Below are positions 26,437-36,792 of a DNA stretch of 64,000 nucleotides, one piece after another; the first letter of the stretch is position 1; every line of letters begins with the position of its first letter. The stretch lies in contig WYEN01000095.1 of the NCBI GenBank assembly GCA_009903825.1, positions 1 to 64,000 of the forward strand. The letters are read 5' to 3'. Under the pieces are notes generated by a model. That model saw only the letters and a program-made list of their open reading frames with translations, was not told where the DNA came from and did no database searches. A program made the position numbers and the translations under genes. Source of the DNA: Desulfurococcales archaeon (lineage in GTDB: Archaea > Thermoproteota > Thermoprotei_A > Sulfolobales > AG1).

Positions 26437-27681
26437 ATGTTTAGTATAGACCATCCATCTAAAGACATCATAGGAAAATCAGCTCGCACACTACTAGATC
26501 ATTCTATATTATTAGGTGTGACAGCTAGCGTGTCATTATACAGATCTTTAGATCTGGCAAGAGAACTTATGAGAAGAGGTGCTGAGGTATATACAGTAGT
26601 CAGCCCAAGTGCGGCAAAATTGATATCGCCAGAGATGTGGGAGTGGGCCACCGGCAACAAGGCATATGTAAAATTTGGTGGAGAGATAGGTCATGTAGAA
26701 CTTGCTCGAAAGACTTCTGGAATGGTTATAGCTCCAGCAACAGCGAATACTATAGCTAAAATAGCACATGGCATCGCAGACACGTCTGTGACATTGGCGG
26801 CTCAAATAATGATGGGTGTAGGAAAAAAGATTCTTTTAGTGCCTGCTATGCATGAGCCAATGTATAGATCTCCACCACTGGTAAGAGCTTTATCAATATG
26901 TGAAGAGATGGGAATATCGATACTTCCTCCAGTAATAGAGGAGGGGAGGGCGAAGTATCCAGATCCTACTTGGGTTGCTGATAAAACAGAGGCACTGATA
27001 TTAAGAGGAGAGGATCTTAAGAAGACTAAGATTTTAGTGACCGCGGGACCTACGCGAGAACATCTCGACCCTGTGAGATTTATGTCAAATCCAAGCTCAG
27101 GAAAAATGGGAGTTGCAATTGCTTCAGAAGCCTTTTACAGAGGAGCATCAGTAAAGCTGATTCATGGACCGCTTACAGTGACGCCGCCTCCATGGTTAAA
27201 TAAAGAAGAGATTACTTCAACAGAAGACATGTTAAAAGCATTATCAAAAGCTGTTAAAGAAAATGAGCCTGACGCGATAATCCTGGCTGCAGCACCTGCT
27301 GACTTTAAATTCTCAGTAAGCGAGGAAAAAAAGATCTCTAGCGAGATACAGAGAGTAAACGTTGTTCTAGAAGCTACGCCAAAGATAGCACAAATAATTA
27401 GAAAAGAGGCTAGAGAGAGCATAATAGTCGGCTTTGCCGCGGAGACCGCTTCTTCAGAGGAGGAGTTGATAGAGAGAGCTTTAAAGAAATTAGATAAATA
27501 TGAGTTTGACATGATACTGGCTAATTATGTGGGTATTCCAGACTCAGGTTTTGGTGTTGACACAGATGTTGCGGTTCTAATAGATTCTAATGGAAAGATA
27601 TTAGAGAAAGGTTTTAAACTAAAGAGAGAATGGGCGAGAATAATACTTGATTATGTCAAAGACATGCTCCGAAGAAGATAA
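26437..27681 (+). CDS. coaBC: Bifunctional phosphopantothenoylcysteine decarboxylase/synthetase
   Basis: Coenzyme A synthesis. The N-terminal flavoprotein decarboxylase domain (CoaC, about 20-190; LLGVTASVSLYRSLDLARELMRRGAEV, APATANTIAKIAHGIADT, PAMHEPMY) is fused to the CTP-dependent ligase CoaB (about 195-405; ILVTAGPTREHLDPVRFMSNPSSGKMG, AAAPADF, VGFAAET, FDMILANYVG). Length 414 aa is normal. It is divergent from pncB. The TATA-like TTTTTAAAATAG just upstream of the ATG suggests a short or absent leader. Confidence 0.96.
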   Translation: MFSIDHPSKDIIGKSARTLLDHSILLGVTASVSLYRSLDLARELMRRGAEVYTVVSPSAAKLISPEMWEWATGNKAYVKFGGEIGHVELARKTSGMVIAPATANTIAKIAHGIADTSVTLAAQIMMGVGKKILLVPAMHEPMYRSPPLVRALSICEEMGISILPPVIEEGRAKYPDPTWVADKTEALILRGEDLKKTKILVTAGPTREHLDPVRFMSNPSSGKMGVAIASEAFYRGASVKLIHGPLTVTPPPWLNKEEITSTEDMLKALSKAVKENEPDAIILAAAPADFKFSVSEEKKISSEIQRVNVVLEATPKIAQIIRKEARESIIVGFAAETASSEEELIERALKKLDKYEFDMILANYVGIPDSGFGVDTDVAVLIDSNGKILEKGFKLKREWARIILDYVKDMLRRR

Positions 27682-27722
27682 TTATAGATGCATAGACGAA
27701 GTTTAATAATCTTCAAACTCTA

Positions 27723-27983
27723 ATGAGTTTGGTGTCTATCATTAAAGGATCAAGACTTACATGTGTAGTCTGTGGAAGAGTTTTTCCAGAGGGTCAGGGC
27801 ATAGTGATTAGATATAAAGATAAGATGCTTACCTTCCACAGCAAATCATGTGCAGTAAAATTCTTTCGATATTACATTGAAAACGTGGATCCTTCTTGTA
27901 TAGATAAATATATTAATAAACTGATCGATGACTTTCAAAAGTATAGAGAGATAAAATCTAAGAAAAAGATCTTGGCTGAATAA
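27723..27983 (+). CDS. Small TRASH-like treble-clef zinc finger protein (86 aa)
   Basis: CVVCGRVFPEGQGIVI ... FHSKSCAVKFFRY has the C-x2-C ... H-x3-C spacing of TRASH/MYM-type treble-clef fingers used in metal sensing or protein contacts, followed by a helical tail. It lies 41 nt after coaBC and 2 nt before a beta-lactamase-fold gene, so it probably shares their transcript. Function unknown. Confidence 0.75.
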   Translation: MSLVSIIKGSRLTCVVCGRVFPEGQGIVIRYKDKMLTFHSKSCAVKFFRYYIENVDPSCIDKYINKLIDDFQKYREIKSKKKILAE

Positions 27984-27985
27984 CT

Positions 27986-29083
27986 ATGAGTAAAAATATA
28001 GATTTCTCGAGAATAGATAGATTCGTAGTTGAGAACATAGAGAAAACTTTTCCGGGAGCTTCTCTAGCAATATATAAAAAAGGAGAAAAGATATATGAGA
28101 AAGTCTATGGATATTCAGAGATCGTACCTGAGAGACGTAAAGTTCAAAAAGATACTATATTCGATCTAGCTTCATTGACGAAACCTCTGGTAACATCTTT
28201 GTTGACAGCAAAACTCGTGGAAGAAGGACTTTTACATCTACGAGATAAAGTCTCAAAGATCCTTCCAGAGTATTCTATGACTGAAGCAGGTTTTAATGAA
28301 GAGAAGAATAGAACAGAGATATGGATGCTTTTAACACATTCGGCATGTCTGCCTTCTTGGATGCCTTTGTACAAGATCAAAGGTAAATCAAGAGAGGAGT
28401 TACTTATAGAAGCATCAAGATCTTTCATCACATGTTCTCCGGGAACTCAGGCTTTATACAGTGACATCGGATATATCGTAATGACTCTTCTAATAGAGAG
28501 AATTACTGGAGAGAGAATAGACCGTCTTTTTGAAAAAATGATTGCGAAACCATTAGGTTTGGAAAAAACTATGTTTAATCCGCTTGAGAAAAATTATCCT
28601 ATCAACAAGATCGCGTCTACCGAGCTTCTACGAGAAGAAAACATAGTCTTAAAAGGAGTTGTCCACGATGAAAATGCCAGAGCGTTAGATGGAGTATCAG
28701 GACATGCAGGGCTTTTCTCAACAGCAGATGAAGTGGGTATGATTGTTAATGAAGTATTACAGAGTTATTTAGGAAAAAGCGATCTTCTGATTAAGCCTGC
28801 GACTGCAAGATCTTTTCTAAGAAAAATTATATGTGGAGACAGATGTTACTCGCTAGGATGGATGATCTATGAGTCTTCTTCAGCAATTTTTTGCGGAGAT
28901 CTTATGAGCCCTGGAAAAGCTTTTGGACACACAGGTTTCACAGGAACATCAGTATGTGCTGACCCTGATCTTGACATAGTGATAGTGTTTTTATCTAATC
29001 GAGTGCATCCCACGAGAGAAAATAATAAGATAATAGAGTTTAGACCTAGATTTCATAATCTGGTTGTGTCTACGATAATATGA
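27986..29083 (+). CDS. Serine hydrolase of the beta-lactamase/esterase class C family
   Basis: A 365-residue penicillin-binding-fold hydrolase. The nucleophile motif SxxK is DLASLTKPLV (about residue 60), the Tyr motif is LYSDIGYIV (about 158) and the third motif is GKAFGHTGFTGT (about 312; H-T-G in place of K-T-G). No signal peptide is seen, so it is probably a cytoplasmic esterase or D-aminopeptidase-like enzyme rather than a beta-lactamase. Archaea lack murein, so classical PBP function is unlikely. Confidence 0.88.
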   Translation: MSKNIDFSRIDRFVVENIEKTFPGASLAIYKKGEKIYEKVYGYSEIVPERRKVQKDTIFDLASLTKPLVTSLLTAKLVEEGLLHLRDKVSKILPEYSMTEAGFNEEKNRTEIWMLLTHSACLPSWMPLYKIKGKSREELLIEASRSFITCSPGTQALYSDIGYIVMTLLIERITGERIDRLFEKMIAKPLGLEKTMFNPLEKNYPINKIASTELLREENIVLKGVVHDENARALDGVSGHAGLFSTADEVGMIVNEVLQSYLGKSDLLIKPATARSFLRKIICGDRCYSLGWMIYESSSAIFCGDLMSPGKAFGHTGFTGTSVCADPDLDIVIVFLSNRVHPTRENNKIIEFRPRFHNLVVSTII

Positions 29084-29151
29084 TTAGAAGAATGATATAA
29101 ATATCTCATGTATGAAAATTTAAAAATCTGAATTACTAATGATTTTATGGT

Positions 29152-29224
<73 letters not shown>

Positions 29225-29249
29225 CTAGAGCTTTGACAGATGATCTCAT

Positions 29250-29978
29250 ATGATTTCTATTGAGCCAGATCTTTTGAGATTGTATCATATGTTAAAAAGA
29301 GTGATCACAGATCTGGGATATGATTATGAGAAAGAATATGACGCGTCTCTCACAGCCTGTGTTCTTGCAAACTCGATAGATATCATAGATCCTTACAAAA
29401 TTTTCGAGAGACTTTTTAAGAAACTTTCTAACAGACATATATTAGTTATAGGAGCAGGACCTAGCATATATAATATAGATAGAAGACTTACTTCAGAGAT
29501 TTATGATGGAGTAATATGTAGCGACGGCGCCTGTAGAGTTCTTAGAGAGAATGCTTGTTTAAATAAGACATGTATATGGGTTGGAGATCTGGATGGCGGG
29601 ATAGACTCTTTTGAAAAGATATCTAATTTTCAGAATAGTTTTTCTTTTCTACATTTTCACGGAGATAATTACATAGATATAATAAAGATCTCTGATAAAA
29701 TAAGAGAATTTAGAGATAAAATTGTTTTTACAGTTCAAACACTACCCTTATGTCCAAAGACGATTCTGATCCCAGGCTTCACAGACGGAGACAGAGCTCT
29801 TTTGTTAACCAAATTATTAAAGCCTTCCAAAATCTCTGTCGTAGGCATGGATCTAGAATCATATTATGTAAGTATGTATTCTAAACCTTCTCTAAAAGAC
29901 ATAGATCTTATCACACCATCTAAGAGAAGAAAACTAGAATGGGCCAAAAGATTGATAGACATGTTTCCATATTACTAG
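29250..29978 (+). CDS. mptE: 6-hydroxymethyl-7,8-dihydropterin pyrophosphokinase, archaeal MptE-like
   Basis: DUF115 family enzyme that adds pyrophosphate to 6-hydroxymethyl-dihydropterin in archaeal folate/methanopterin synthesis. Motifs are ILVIGAGPSIYNIDR (nucleotide loop), VICSDGACRVL, IWVGDLDGG, LHFHGDNYIDII and ILIPGFTDGDRALLL with VVGMDLES. Length 242 aa fits. It lies 25 nt downstream of tRNA-Ala and may be transcribed with it. Confidence 0.9.
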   Translation: MISIEPDLLRLYHMLKRVITDLGYDYEKEYDASLTACVLANSIDIIDPYKIFERLFKKLSNRHILVIGAGPSIYNIDRRLTSEIYDGVICSDGACRVLRENACLNKTCIWVGDLDGGIDSFEKISNFQNSFSFLHFHGDNYIDIIKISDKIREFRDKIVFTVQTLPLCPKTILIPGFTDGDRALLLTKLLKPSKISVVGMDLESYYVSMYSKPSLKDIDLITPSKRRKLEWAKRLIDMFPYY

Positions 29979-30011
29979 TCTTTATGAATAGCTGTCATAT
30001 TATTTTCTCAG

Positions 30012-30974
30012 TTATCTCAACAAAAACCATATTATAAGACCAAGAGTTATGGACACTAGATATAGTATATATATGCTTATCACAAGATCTGTCTCTCTAA
30101 GAGGTTTTCGTAGAGATGCCATATGAACAAGAGTTATAGGCGCTTCATCATCTTTATTAGCTATTATAAATCCATTGACAACTTTAACAGGTCTCTTCTT
30201 AATCTCTCTTCTCTCTCTTAAGCCTTTTATAGATACAAGAATTGAGAAGCCGTTAGTGACCATAGGAAGAAACATCAGTATCACTAGAAACTCTATTCTA
30301 TATACAAAAGCTATATAAGCGATCCAGCTTCCTAAAAGAAAAGATCCTGAGTTTCCAAGAAAGATTTTTGCTGGATAAATATTATATATAAGAAAAGCTG
30401 CTAATGACCCTAAGGCTGAGAGCAACATTATCTCTCCTCTATGGTCTAGATAAGATATTAGAGGATAAAGAGCTGAGAGAGACATGAATAAGATTCCTGA
30501 GACAAGACCATTATGAGTATCACTCATATTTACCGCATTAAGAGCAACTGCGAATCCTACCATAATTGCTAGAGGATATAATATATATAGTCTCGCTTCT
30601 CCAATTAAAGGAATATATGGAGTAGGCGTGTATAACTCTAATAGTATTACTGGCAAAGATGTTGTGGCAGATAATAAAGTTTTGAGCTTGGCAGAGAGAA
30701 CATATAGATCATCTATCAGACCTATTAATAAAGCTATGAGACTAGTTATGAAGAATCCTATGATCACTTTATTTAACTCAAATACTAAAGGGATCAAAGA
30801 TCCTAGGATCAGTGAGACGCCTCCAATATCAGAGGCATAGCTCTCCCAAGCCTTATGAACATCTTTTCCAACTAGACCTTTATAGAATGATATTCTCATA
30901 ATTATATAAGCCGTCATAAATGTTAAAACAAATGATAGACTTATGATAATTATTTTATCGAAGATAGACATCAA
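30012..30974 (-). CDS. Polyprenyl-phosphate GlcNAc-1-P-transferase-like membrane glycosyltransferase (GT4/MraY/AglH family)
   Basis: About ten membrane segments. Family catalytic signatures are GLIDDLYVLS (DD pair, about 86), NAVNMSDTHNGLVSG (third motif; compare FNxxDGxxGL), and FLGNSGSFLLGSWIAY (about 205, FxGD-like but with N instead of D). The N-terminal KDVHKAWES loop is also typical. It would attach the first sugar phosphate to dolichyl phosphate for N-glycosylation of surface proteins. The acceptor and sugar are inferred. Confidence 0.85.
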   Translation of the reverse strand: MMSIFDKIIIISLSFVLTFMTAYIIMRISFYKGLVGKDVHKAWESYASDIGGVSLILGSLIPLVFELNKVIIGFFITSLIALLIGLIDDLYVLSAKLKTLLSATTSLPVILLELYTPTPYIPLIGEARLYILYPLAIMVGFAVALNAVNMSDTHNGLVSGILFMSLSALYPLISYLDHRGEIMLLSALGSLAAFLIYNIYPAKIFLGNSGSFLLGSWIAYIAFVYRIEFLVILMFLPMVTNGFSILVSIKGLRERREIKKRPVKVVNGFIIANKDDEAPITLVHMASLRKPLRETDLVISIYILYLVSITLGLIIWFLLR

Positions 30975-31125
30975 ACGATCATCAACCTGATCATTTTTAT
31001 CATTTTCATCACACTATCAATACTAGAAACTATAATAAATCTTATCTGTATAAAGATCATATCTAACTTCATAATAATTAAAAGATGCTACAATTTTTTG
31101 TTTTTGTTAAAGACATTGATTTGGA

Positions 31126-32589
31126 GTGTTTGTTAAGATGATCTTAGAAAGCTTGATCGCGTCAGTTCTGATCTCTTCAATATTTATTCAAAGTCTTCAT
31201 ATATTTTATGGTCTCGGAGCTCTCAGAGCATTGTTGCATAATAATGACAAAAATAGAAATATTGAAGATTTTTATAGAAAGGATCTTCCTAAGACAAGAG
31301 TTTCTGTGATCATACCTATGAAAAATGAGGATCTAGAGGTTTTGAGAAGAAGCTTGGAGCATATATCCAAAATGTTATGGGATAAAGAATATTTCGAGAT
31401 AATAATTTTATCAGATGATCCTTCTGATAGATGGAGATCTATTGAAGAGACAGTTGAAGAAGTAAGTAAAAAATATATGACTAAGATCTCTGTGATCTTT
31501 AGAGATAAACCGATTGGAGGTAGAAACGGAGCGATTAATGAGGCCATATTAAGATCTTCAGGAGATCTCATAGCGATCTTTGATGTAGATAGTATGCCAG
31601 AACCTGATTTCCTGATCAATACTTATAAAAAGATGTATAGAGATGGCTGTCATGCCGTGATAGGAAGATGGAGAGGATATAGTTATTATAGAACTAGAAT
31701 AGGGAAAGCTCTGATCAATATGACAGATTTTGTAGAGACATTACTTTTGAGAGGTAGAGAAAAACTGGGTTTTTATGTAGTGCCTTTGGGAAGCGGAACA
31801 CTTTATAAAAGAGAGGTTTTTAATAAAATAGGTTTTTTAGAATTTGATATTATCCAAGACGATTATTGGACAGGTCTCAAGATGTTTAGTAAAGATCTTA
31901 AGACGTGTTATGAAGATAATGCTATAGTATATGTCATGGTACCCTCGACTTATGAAGCTTTCAAGATTCAACAGAGTAGATGGGCTTACGGAGCTGTTCA
32001 GGCTGGTGTAAGAGGAATTAGACTGATAAAATCTTCAACATATAGTCTTGCAAAAAAGATAGAGTTGCTTATATATGCTTTCCAATATATTCCTACGATA
32101 TTTATAGCCTATGCAACACCTATATACGTATTGTCATACGTGATATACAGTCCTAAAACAGATCCTTTGATCAACATCTGGCACATTCTATGGCTATGGA
32201 TATTAGTGTCTGCTCTCTATGTAATTATGTATCTTTTTGTAATGAAGCTTAGAGGCAGAACAGATCTTGTAGAGATCATTAAGAGTCTAGGAACTTCATC
32301 AGCATTAACCTCAGCGTTATCACCTATTATAGCTTATAATCAGCTTAGAGCTTTTCTAAGGAAGAAAAGATATTCATATAAAATAACTCCTAAAGGTTCT
32401 CTCGAGAAGAATATACATAAACTTGCTGATTATAAGATTGAGATCATATATATGTTAATATTGTTGCTAGGAACAATATTATCAATTTTAAGATCACATG
32501 TATTCTCGCTGTTGGTTCTTAGTGTAATGTTGTCAGGCTATATATATGTACTTTTTATAACATTAGTTTTAAGAGAAAAGTTTTGGTAA
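31126..32589 (+). CDS. Membrane-anchored family 2 glycosyltransferase (processive, cellulose synthase-like)
   Basis: One N-terminal and about five C-terminal membrane segments flank a GT-A domain: RVSVIIPMKNED (nucleotide sugar), IAIFDVDSMPEP (DxD, about 155), IIQDDYWTG (the TED/EDD-like catalytic site) and QQSRWAYGA (Q-x-x-R-W, about 285). Q-x-x-R-W is the mark of processive or cellulose synthase-type enzymes. It may make a polysaccharide or a glycolipid headgroup. The first codon may be GTG, or the ATG at 31138, which I prefer. Confidence 0.87.
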   Translation: MFVKMILESLIASVLISSIFIQSLHIFYGLGALRALLHNNDKNRNIEDFYRKDLPKTRVSVIIPMKNEDLEVLRRSLEHISKMLWDKEYFEIIILSDDPSDRWRSIEETVEEVSKKYMTKISVIFRDKPIGGRNGAINEAILRSSGDLIAIFDVDSMPEPDFLINTYKKMYRDGCHAVIGRWRGYSYYRTRIGKALINMTDFVETLLLRGREKLGFYVVPLGSGTLYKREVFNKIGFLEFDIIQDDYWTGLKMFSKDLKTCYEDNAIVYVMVPSTYEAFKIQQSRWAYGAVQAGVRGIRLIKSSTYSLAKKIELLIYAFQYIPTIFIAYATPIYVLSYVIYSPKTDPLINIWHILWLWILVSALYVIMYLFVMKLRGRTDLVEIIKSLGTSSALTSALSPIIAYNQLRAFLRKKRYSYKITPKGSLEKNIHKLADYKIEIIYMLILLLGTILSILRSHVFSLLVLSVMLSGYIYVLFITLVLREKFW

Positions 32590-32603
32590 AAGTTTTAAGA
32601 AGA

Positions 32604-33623
<1,020 letters not shown>

Positions 33624-33642
33624 TTATCAAATACTATTGTTC

Positions 33643-33972
33643 TTAAGCTGGAGAGCCTGTGACATTATATTTCTTCTTCCACTCTTCGAAAGTATTCTTA
33701 AGCTCTCCCTCAAGAGGAGCATTAAATCTGTACCATTTACTTTTAGCTTTAGGCTCGGGAGGCGCTTGAGAAGTTGGCCATATACAGTTAACTGGGCACA
33801 CTTTCACACATGAGAAATCGTCTATACAGACGTCCCATATTAATCTGGCTTTGGCATTCTCATCTAACTCAATCGCCTGTACAGGACAAACCGCTACACA
33901 TGCTCCACAACTTATGCATATATCTTGATCAATCACCACCTTCTGATACTCTTTTTTTGCCTCATGAGCCAT
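33643..33972 (-). CDS. Ferredoxin, two [4Fe-4S]-type motifs
   Basis: A 109-residue electron carrier. First motif is CISCGACVAVCPVQAIE; the second is atypical, VCIDDFSCVKVCPVNCIW, with C-x5-C-x3-CP. The C-terminal PEPKAKSKWYRFNAPLEGEL extension resembles archaeal dicluster ferredoxins. It lies upstream of and co-oriented with the 2-oxoacid oxidoreductase beta subunit (about 130 nt apart), its likely electron donor. It is divergent from the HTH-10 regulator with only 37 bp between starts. Confidence 0.9.
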   Translation of the reverse strand: MAHEAKKEYQKVVIDQDICISCGACVAVCPVQAIELDENAKARLIWDVCIDDFSCVKVCPVNCIWPTSQAPPEPKAKSKWYRFNAPLEGELKNTFEEWKKKYNVTGSPA

Positions 33973-34009
33973 TGTATCACCGATATTTTTTGAAATAAAA
34001 CATATATAT

Positions 34010-34621
34010 GTGCAGAACCTTATATATTCGGTGCCACTTATAGAGCCTTTTATTATAAGAATACATATAAATTGTCGTGGAGATATAATAAATCAGCTTT
34101 TAAATGACTCTAATTGTAGAATAAGATACATAGGATCCTTAGATAATATTTTATATCTCATAGCTGGAGACTGTGTAATAAAAGGAGTTTATAAAGATGT
34201 TGAGAAGATTAAGATAGACAAAAGAAGATATTTGATCAAGATTAAAAACTCTGTATTGAGTAAGCTGATCCGTAGAAATCTAATAACAAACATGTTTTTT
34301 GATAAAAAAATTCTCTACATAGATCTTTTGATTGAGAAAACAGAGGATCTGAGACAGATAATTACTGAGTTAATGAATAGAAGATGCAGAGTTAAAGTAG
34401 TTAAAAAAAATCTGTTGAGAGAGTATTATCAGATACTCACAGAGAGACAGAGAGATGTTTTGTATAAAGCTTTAGAAAAAGGCTTTTTTGAAGATCCTAG
34501 AAGAATAAGTCTGCATATGTTATCAAAGATTCTAGGGATCTCTGCATCCACTATTGATGAACATATTAGAAAAGGGGTCAGAAAGATATTGTATGAGTAT
34601 GTTATTAGAGAGAATATATAG
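34010..34621 (+). CDS. HTH-10 (bacterio-opsin activator-like) transcription regulator
   Basis: The C-terminal part (about 140-203) is the HTH_10 domain: LTERQRDVLYKALEKGFFEDPRRISL, then MLSKILGISASTIDEHIRKG (recognition helix), very typical of Bat-like regulators. The N-terminal ~135 residues are alpha-beta and may sense a ligand. It starts at GTG. It is divergent from the ferredoxin gene with a 10-bp palindrome CATATATATG in the 37-bp gap, so it may control ferredoxin and the 2-oxoacid oxidoreductase. This is inference from position. Confidence 0.85.
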   Translation: MQNLIYSVPLIEPFIIRIHINCRGDIINQLLNDSNCRIRYIGSLDNILYLIAGDCVIKGVYKDVEKIKIDKRRYLIKIKNSVLSKLIRRNLITNMFFDKKILYIDLLIEKTEDLRQIITELMNRRCRVKVVKKNLLREYYQILTERQRDVLYKALEKGFFEDPRRISLHMLSKILGISASTIDEHIRKGVRKILYEYVIRENI

Positions 34622-34638
34622 ATGCGAAGGTTATAAAA

Positions 34639-35679
34639 ATGTGGATGTTAAAAAGATCTCCTATAGATCATGATTTAATTATTGATAAACATATGAACAT
34701 ATATGTGGTATTTGGTTCTATACATCCGCCTGGGAGAGTATATGCTTATCTAAAATACATATCTCATCCAATTAAACAAGATAAAAACTTCTTAACCTCT
34801 ATATGGAGATATGCTACAAAAGATCTTTATAGAGTTCTAAGAAGATATTCAGCAGAAGAAGTCTCAGAAGTGTTAGACAGATATAGCGTTAAAAAATTCT
34901 ACGACATAGTCTATGGAGTTGAGATGCCTTATTTATCTTATGAAGATATATATGTTCATCTGACTCCTGAAGAAAGATTAAGAGAGATATATTATAATCC
35001 TCGAGATGAGCTAGAACTGATCACTGCGGAGACGATTGATCATATAAGATCTTATGTCAATATCTCTTTAAAAGATATCGGCGTTGGAGGAAGCTTATTA
35101 GGAGGTTTTCATAATACAACATATAGCGACATAGATCTTGTGGTTTATGGAGCGACTAATGCTTGTAGCATTTATGAGACATCAAATTTATTCCTAGAAT
35201 CTTTGAAAGATCAGGAGCTTGAAGTATGGATTAGAAATCAGATTTCTCTTCATAATATAAATTTCAACACAGCTAGAGAGATGTATCATGTATATAGAAG
35301 AGGCGTTTTTAAGAAGAAATATGTCACATTTACTTTTCCAAGCGATCCTAGGAATTATCCCTCGAGATATATGTCAAGACCCATTAGATGTGTAGGAGCA
35401 AAAATACAAATTGAAGAGAGACAATGTAAAGCACTTCAATACCCTGGAGAGGCATATATAGATAAGATTCTTGAAACTGATGTTTCAGATCAATACGTTA
35501 GATCTCAGCTTAAAAAATTGTTTATATACGAAGGATCTTTCTCACCATTGTTATTTAAAGGAGGCGTATTTAAAATAACAGGTTCTATACAGAAGGCATA
35601 TGATTTTGAGACTAATGAAGAATACTATGTGTTAGTGTTAGGATCCAGGGAATGCAAAACAGAGATTTTTAGAGTATAA
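34639..35679 (+). CDS. Predicted nucleotidyltransferase (346 aa)
   Basis: Contains a Pol beta-type nucleotidyltransferase signature GVGGSLLGGFHNTTYSDIDL (about 152-171: GGS plus D-x-D), preceded by a helical N-terminal domain and followed by a C-terminal domain (RPIRCVGAKIQIEERQ; ITGSIQKAYDF) with a possible OB-like fold. It recalls the archaeal COG1665 group of predicted nucleotidyltransferases (from memory). Substrate unknown. It lies 17 nt after the HTH-10 gene and is probably co-transcribed. A hairpin-plus-T-run (CGAGGCCTGCCCTCTTTTTT) about 30 nt after the stop may terminate transcription. Confidence 0.78.
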   Translation: MWMLKRSPIDHDLIIDKHMNIYVVFGSIHPPGRVYAYLKYISHPIKQDKNFLTSIWRYATKDLYRVLRRYSAEEVSEVLDRYSVKKFYDIVYGVEMPYLSYEDIYVHLTPEERLREIYYNPRDELELITAETIDHIRSYVNISLKDIGVGGSLLGGFHNTTYSDIDLVVYGATNACSIYETSNLFLESLKDQELEVWIRNQISLHNINFNTAREMYHVYRRGVFKKKYVTFTFPSDPRNYPSRYMSRPIRCVGAKIQIEERQCKALQYPGEAYIDKILETDVSDQYVRSQLKKLFIYEGSFSPLLFKGGVFKITGSIQKAYDFETNEEYYVLVLGSRECKTEIFRV

Positions 35680-35787
35680 CCATCTTCTCTGCTCTAAAAG
35701 ACGAGGCCTGCCCTCTTTTTTAGTCATTAAGTTAAAAGTGTTCTTGTATATTTTTATTTTTTAAGAAAAAGTCTGTATAGATAAAAA

Positions 35788-36399
35788 ATGGAAGGCTCTT
35801 CAACACCTCCTGGACAGAAGTATATACCTAAGTTTATTATATATGCTGAATTTGGCATACCTAAGATAGATCTTGAGAGCTATAGATTAATAGTGGAGGG
35901 ACTGGTGGAGAAGAGACTCGAGCTCACTTATGATGAGCTTAAACTTATGATTGATACGGAATATGTCTCTGATTTTCATTGTGTCACAGGATGGAGTATT
36001 AAAGATGTTAGATGGAGAGGTATAAGCTTTTCTAGAATAATAGATAGGGCAAAACCTCTGCCAGAGGCCAGATATGTTTATGTCGTCTCTTTAGATGGAT
36101 ATACAACCACGATAGATCTTGAGGATCTTAAGAACGACAAAGCTATTATCGTTCTAGAGATAAACGACAAACCTCTATCAGTTGAACAAGGTTTTCCAGC
36201 CAGATTATTTGTTCCACATCTATATGGCTGGAAGAGTGCTAAATGGCTTCACAAGATAATCTTCATAGATAGATATATAGATGGTTATTGGGAGGAGAGA
36301 GGTTATCACGAGAGAGGTCGTGTATGGGAGGAGGAGAGATTTAAAGATTATATAGGAAAACATAAAACCAGAAAAATCGTTGGTTTACAAAACATCTGA
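35788..36399 (+). CDS. Molybdopterin-binding oxidoreductase domain protein (sulfite oxidase/MsrP-like)
   Basis: A 203-residue single-domain protein: [19 protein letters not shown] contains the Cys ligand of the Mo atom (FHCVTGWS, about residue 67), and [22 protein letters not shown] matches the cofactor-binding region of the YedY/MsrP and sulfite oxidase family. No Tat or Sec signal is present, so it is probably cytoplasmic. Neither a heme partner nor a membrane subunit is nearby. A MoeA fusion protein is encoded 9 kb away. Substrate unknown. Confidence 0.88.
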   Translation: MEGSSTPPGQKYIPKFIIYAEFGIPKIDLESYRLIVEGLVEKRLELTYDELKLMIDTEYVSDFHCVTGWSIKDVRWRGISFSRIIDRAKPLPEARYVYVVSLDGYTTTIDLEDLKNDKAIIVLEINDKPLSVEQGFPARLFVPHLYGWKSAKWLHKIIFIDRYIDGYWEERGYHERGRVWEEERFKDYIGKHKTRKIVGLQNI

Positions 36400-36436
36400 A
36401 TGTCACACATGAGATCATCATCAAGAATCAAAGTTT

Positions 36437-36694
36437 TTACAACTGAAAGCCTCGCCATTTATGACAAGTGAATATATAAGCTTATGTTAATCATTCTGAT
36501 GATGAGTCTATAGATGTGGTTGCTCCTAAGTTTTTTAGGATGCGGGGTGGGCAACCACATGAGCAAAACATATATGGGGGATCTCTGGCCATCCCGACCG
36601 TCTCTCAGATGACAGATGTAAACCCGAATAGATGAGGAGAACCTATGATCCGCTCCGAAGAGAGCTTCCGCCCTTTAGGGCGGGGAGGGGTCAT
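36437..36694 (+). mobile_element. Non-coding TnpB-element derivative (internally replaced)
   Basis: TTAC (36437-36440) is followed by a left end AACTGAAAGCCTCGCC that parallels the full element through ATTCTGAT (about 36492). The right half from CATATATGGGGG onward, including CAGATGACAGATGT, CCCGAATAGATGAGG and the terminal GGGCGGGGAGGGGTCA, parallels 50131-50260. The transposase gene between is gone and replaced by about 60 bp with a strong inverted repeat. It could be mobilised only in trans. It fills most of the 393-bp gap between the Mo-enzyme gene and the ABC ATPase genes; the remainder (36700-36792) is AT-rich promoter-like DNA. Confidence 0.75.
36514..36560. repeat. Perfect 10-bp inverted repeat with nested 6-bp hairpin
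   Basis: ATGTGGTTGC at 36514-36523 is exactly complementary to GCAACCACAT at 36551-36560. Just inside the left arm, TCCTAA (36524-36529) pairs with TTAGGA (36535-36540). RNA copied from either strand would fold into a branched hairpin. It lies in the part of the transposon derivative not shared with the full-length element. The whole segment also reads as a 32-codon open frame (M-W-L-L...), which I regard as incidental. Confidence 0.6.
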
Positions 36695-36792
36695 ATTCAG
36701 ATTTAGCTGATAAAAATTTATAAATTCTGAGAGTTACTTTTATAATTTCAATAATTGAATACTGTATGGTGAATAATAAAAGAGGTGATTAA

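Noticed and set aside
30975-31125. Repeated ATCAT/TGAT motifs upstream of two glycosyltransferase genes as a guide RNA or operator
   Set aside because: Box D is missing at proper spacing on both strands, and the repeats are irregular; AT-rich composition accounts for them.
35685-35725. CTAAAAGACGAGGC as an inverted, decayed left end of the TnpB element
   Set aside because: The match to the reverse complement of the left end is only about 14 bases and lacks TTAC and the CAGCTGAAA boundary; a terminator hairpin explains it equally well.
36492-36530. ATGATGA (36499-36505) as box C of a second C/D guide RNA
   Set aside because: No CTGA box occurs at a suitable distance downstream, and the segment aligns with the upstream part of the TnpB element.
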